Source: an uncultured Blautia sp.
GTDB taxonomy: Bacteria > Bacillota > Clostridia > Lachnospirales > Lachnospiraceae
Assembly: GCA_900551075.1 (NCBI GenBank)
Contig: URVB01000042.1
Span: 1 to 33,453, forward strand
DNA: 33,453 nucleotides
Direction: 5' to 3'
A program made the translations under genes and the position numbers. Position 1 is the first letter of the stretch. Every line of letters starts with the position of its first letter. Positions 32,595-33,453 of the stretch are shown piece by piece. The notes under the pieces are model-generated. The model had not been told where the DNA came from. It made no database searches and saw nothing but the letters and a program-made list of their open reading frames with translations.

Positions 32595-32627
32595 GAAACA
32601 CCCGGTAGGGGAGCTACCGGGTGTTTC
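32595..32627. other. Perfect 14-bp hairpin in a 446-bp intergenic gap
   Basis: GAAACACCCGGTAG (32595-32608) pairs perfectly with CTACCGGGTGTTTC (32614-32627). There is no T run beyond the arm, so it may be a weak bidirectional terminator. The rest of 32400-32845 is AT-rich, with a TATAAT at 32704-32709 that lacks a clear -35; I see no gene there. Confidence 0.65.
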
Positions 32628-32845
32628 GAGGGGAGTATAAATAATTAAATAAGGGGTATGTAAAAAAAATTTTTGAAGGGTAAATTCTTTTTACAATGAT
32701 GATTATAATATAAATTGGAAAAAAAAGCAATATGATTTTGTTGAATATTCTTCGAAGTTTTTGGGACAATATATGATGTAATGAAAAAAAGCGGCTTTGC
32801 TGATTGCATAGCTGCAAATCTAATTGCATTAGGAGGAATATACAA

Positions 32846-33028
32846 ATGGCAAAGAATTATGAAACGGAAAGCAATGCAAACAACAACGCAAACAATGCAA
32901 ACAACAGCACAAACAAGACTTCCAACAAAAATGAGATGAATTCCAAAAACAGCAGCAAAAACAGCTCAAAAAACAAAACATCCAATTCCTATGAGTCTGA
33001 GCAGAATGACTTCTCCAGCAGATACTAA
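32846..33028 (+). CDS. Small Asn/Ser/Lys-rich protein of unknown function
   Basis: This 60-residue hydrophilic protein is about 30% Asn, 22% Ser and 12% Lys, with no signal peptide or membrane segment. It begins MAKNYETE, runs through repeated N-N-A and N-S-K-N units, and ends in an aromatic/acidic tail (SYESEQNDFSSRY). TAGGAGG sits 9 nt before the ATG and a good terminator follows, so it appears to be a genuine monocistronic gene. It is probably disordered. I do not recognise the family; no resemblance to alpha/beta spore proteins is seen. Confidence 0.7.
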   Translation: MAKNYETESNANNNANNANNSTNKTSNKNEMNSKNSSKNSSKNKTSNSYESEQNDFSSRY

Positions 33029-33087
33029 TCTGCAGCAGAACAGTTAGGATCGATCAGAACATCTCCCTTCTTAATGAATGTGAGAAA

Positions 33088-33113
33088 GGCTCCGGTGCGC
33101 CGGGGCCTTTTTT
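33088..33113 (+). terminator. Intrinsic terminator after the small Asn-rich gene
   Basis: GGCTCCGG (33088-33095) pairs with CCGGGGCC (33100-33107, one T-G pair), followed by six T residues. Confidence 0.85.
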
Positions 33114-33142
33114 GCATATGATAAATAAAAAAGGAGTTCCAC

Positions 33143-33453
33143 ATGTTTCTGGTAGAAACAATTTCAGCGATAATGCTGGACTATTATGTTGGGCGTTCAG
33201 ATGCTTTGATTATAGATTTACGCGACAGAGAAGCCTATCAGGAAAGTCACGTAAGAAGTGCGGTGAATATCCCGTATGCAGACCTGGAGGATCACCCGGA
33301 TCTTCCGCGGACAAAAACTCTGATCTTCTATTGTGACAGAGGCGGTGCCAGCATGATGGCAGCGAAGGAATTAGCGAGACGGGGATATCAGACAAGGTCT
33401 GTCATCGGCGGGTTTGGGGGTTTTGTTCTGTCCCGGTTTTTTTTTTTGTTTTT
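33143..33453 (+). CDS. Rhodanese-domain protein, truncated at the window end
   Basis: About 103 codons are present, from an ATG behind AAAGGAG. The single rhodanese domain shows ALIIDLRDREAYQESHV, SAVNIPYADL and the active-site loop with C64 (FYCDRGGASM), then AAKELARRGY and GGF. Such proteins move sulfur from thiosulfate or persulfides. From about 33405 the sequence becomes G/T-rich with an 11-T run, and the expected GGxxxW ending is not seen, so the terminal residues may be sequencing error. Confidence 0.85.
   Translation, partial: MFLVETISAIMLDYYVGRSDALIIDLRDREAYQESHVRSAVNIPYADLEDHPDLPRTKTLIFYCDRGGASMMAAKELARRGYQTRSVIGGFGGFVLSRFFFLF

Noticed and set aside
32881..32990. CRISPR-like or tandem DNA repeat in the Asn-rich gene
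   Set aside because: The repetition is short irregular codon-level AAC/AGC-AAA repetition within a reading frame, without uniform repeats or spacers.

Overview
The window looks like a chromosomal segment of a gut-type Firmicute, most likely Lachnospiraceae. Supporting signs are strong AGGAGG ribosome sites, moderate G+C, YesM/YesN-type two-component genes, several ribose-type ABC importers, Clostridia-style sortase/pilin genes and an IS1182-type relic. The genus cannot be fixed from sequence alone. The last ~50 bases look like a degraded contig end.

Layout. (1) 1-322, minus strand: the start of fhs (formate-tetrahydrofolate ligase), behind a consensus promoter and a ZTP (pfl-motif) riboswitch whose terminator overlaps the aptamer. 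(2) 483-932: a small DUF1700/HAAS membrane protein. (3) 1147-13591: an arabinose block. It holds a response regulator and sensor kinase, a YtfQ-RT-YjfF-type sugar importer, AraR (GntR head on a LacI-type effector domain) behind a palindromic AraR-like operator, araA and an FGGY ribulokinase. No araD lies here. (4) 13732-21906: a tyrosine recombinase, an invertible promoter segment flanked by inverted 24-bp sites, and a five-gene pilus operon. (5) 21916-22916: a decayed insertion sequence with intact 11-bp terminal repeats. (6) 22968-32399: a MurR/RpiR regulator divergent from an eight-gene sugar operon: split transketolase, FGGY kinase, ribose-type ABC importer, cyclase-family hydrolase and RpiB-type isomerase. 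(7) 32846-end: a 60-residue Asn/Ser-rich protein and a truncated rhodanese gene.

The main discovery candidate is the phase-variable pilus. Site L (14590-14613) and sites R1/R2 (14923-14946, 14952-14975) share the arms ACCACATAA and TTATGTGGT but have opposite asymmetric 6-bp cores (TGTTTG versus CAAACA). An extended -10 promoter (TGTTATAAT) inside the segment points away from the pilus genes in this assembly, so the state shown is OFF; inversion by the adjacent recombinase would aim it at the pilus operon. That operon has the same gene order as the streptococcal FCT-3/T3 pilus locus (adhesin, SipA-like signal-peptidase homologue, FctA-type pilin, class B sortase, FctB-like minor pilin). Its adhesin is built of InlB-type repeats, and the SipA-like protein has lost both catalytic residues.

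The second candidate is the transketolase/kinase/isomerase operon. It should import an uncommon sugar, phosphorylate it and feed it into the pentose phosphate pathway. The substrate is not identifiable here, but the RpiB-like protein lacks the ring-opening histidine, which hints at an acyclic or branched substrate. All functional statements come from reading the sequence and from family knowledge; no search was run.
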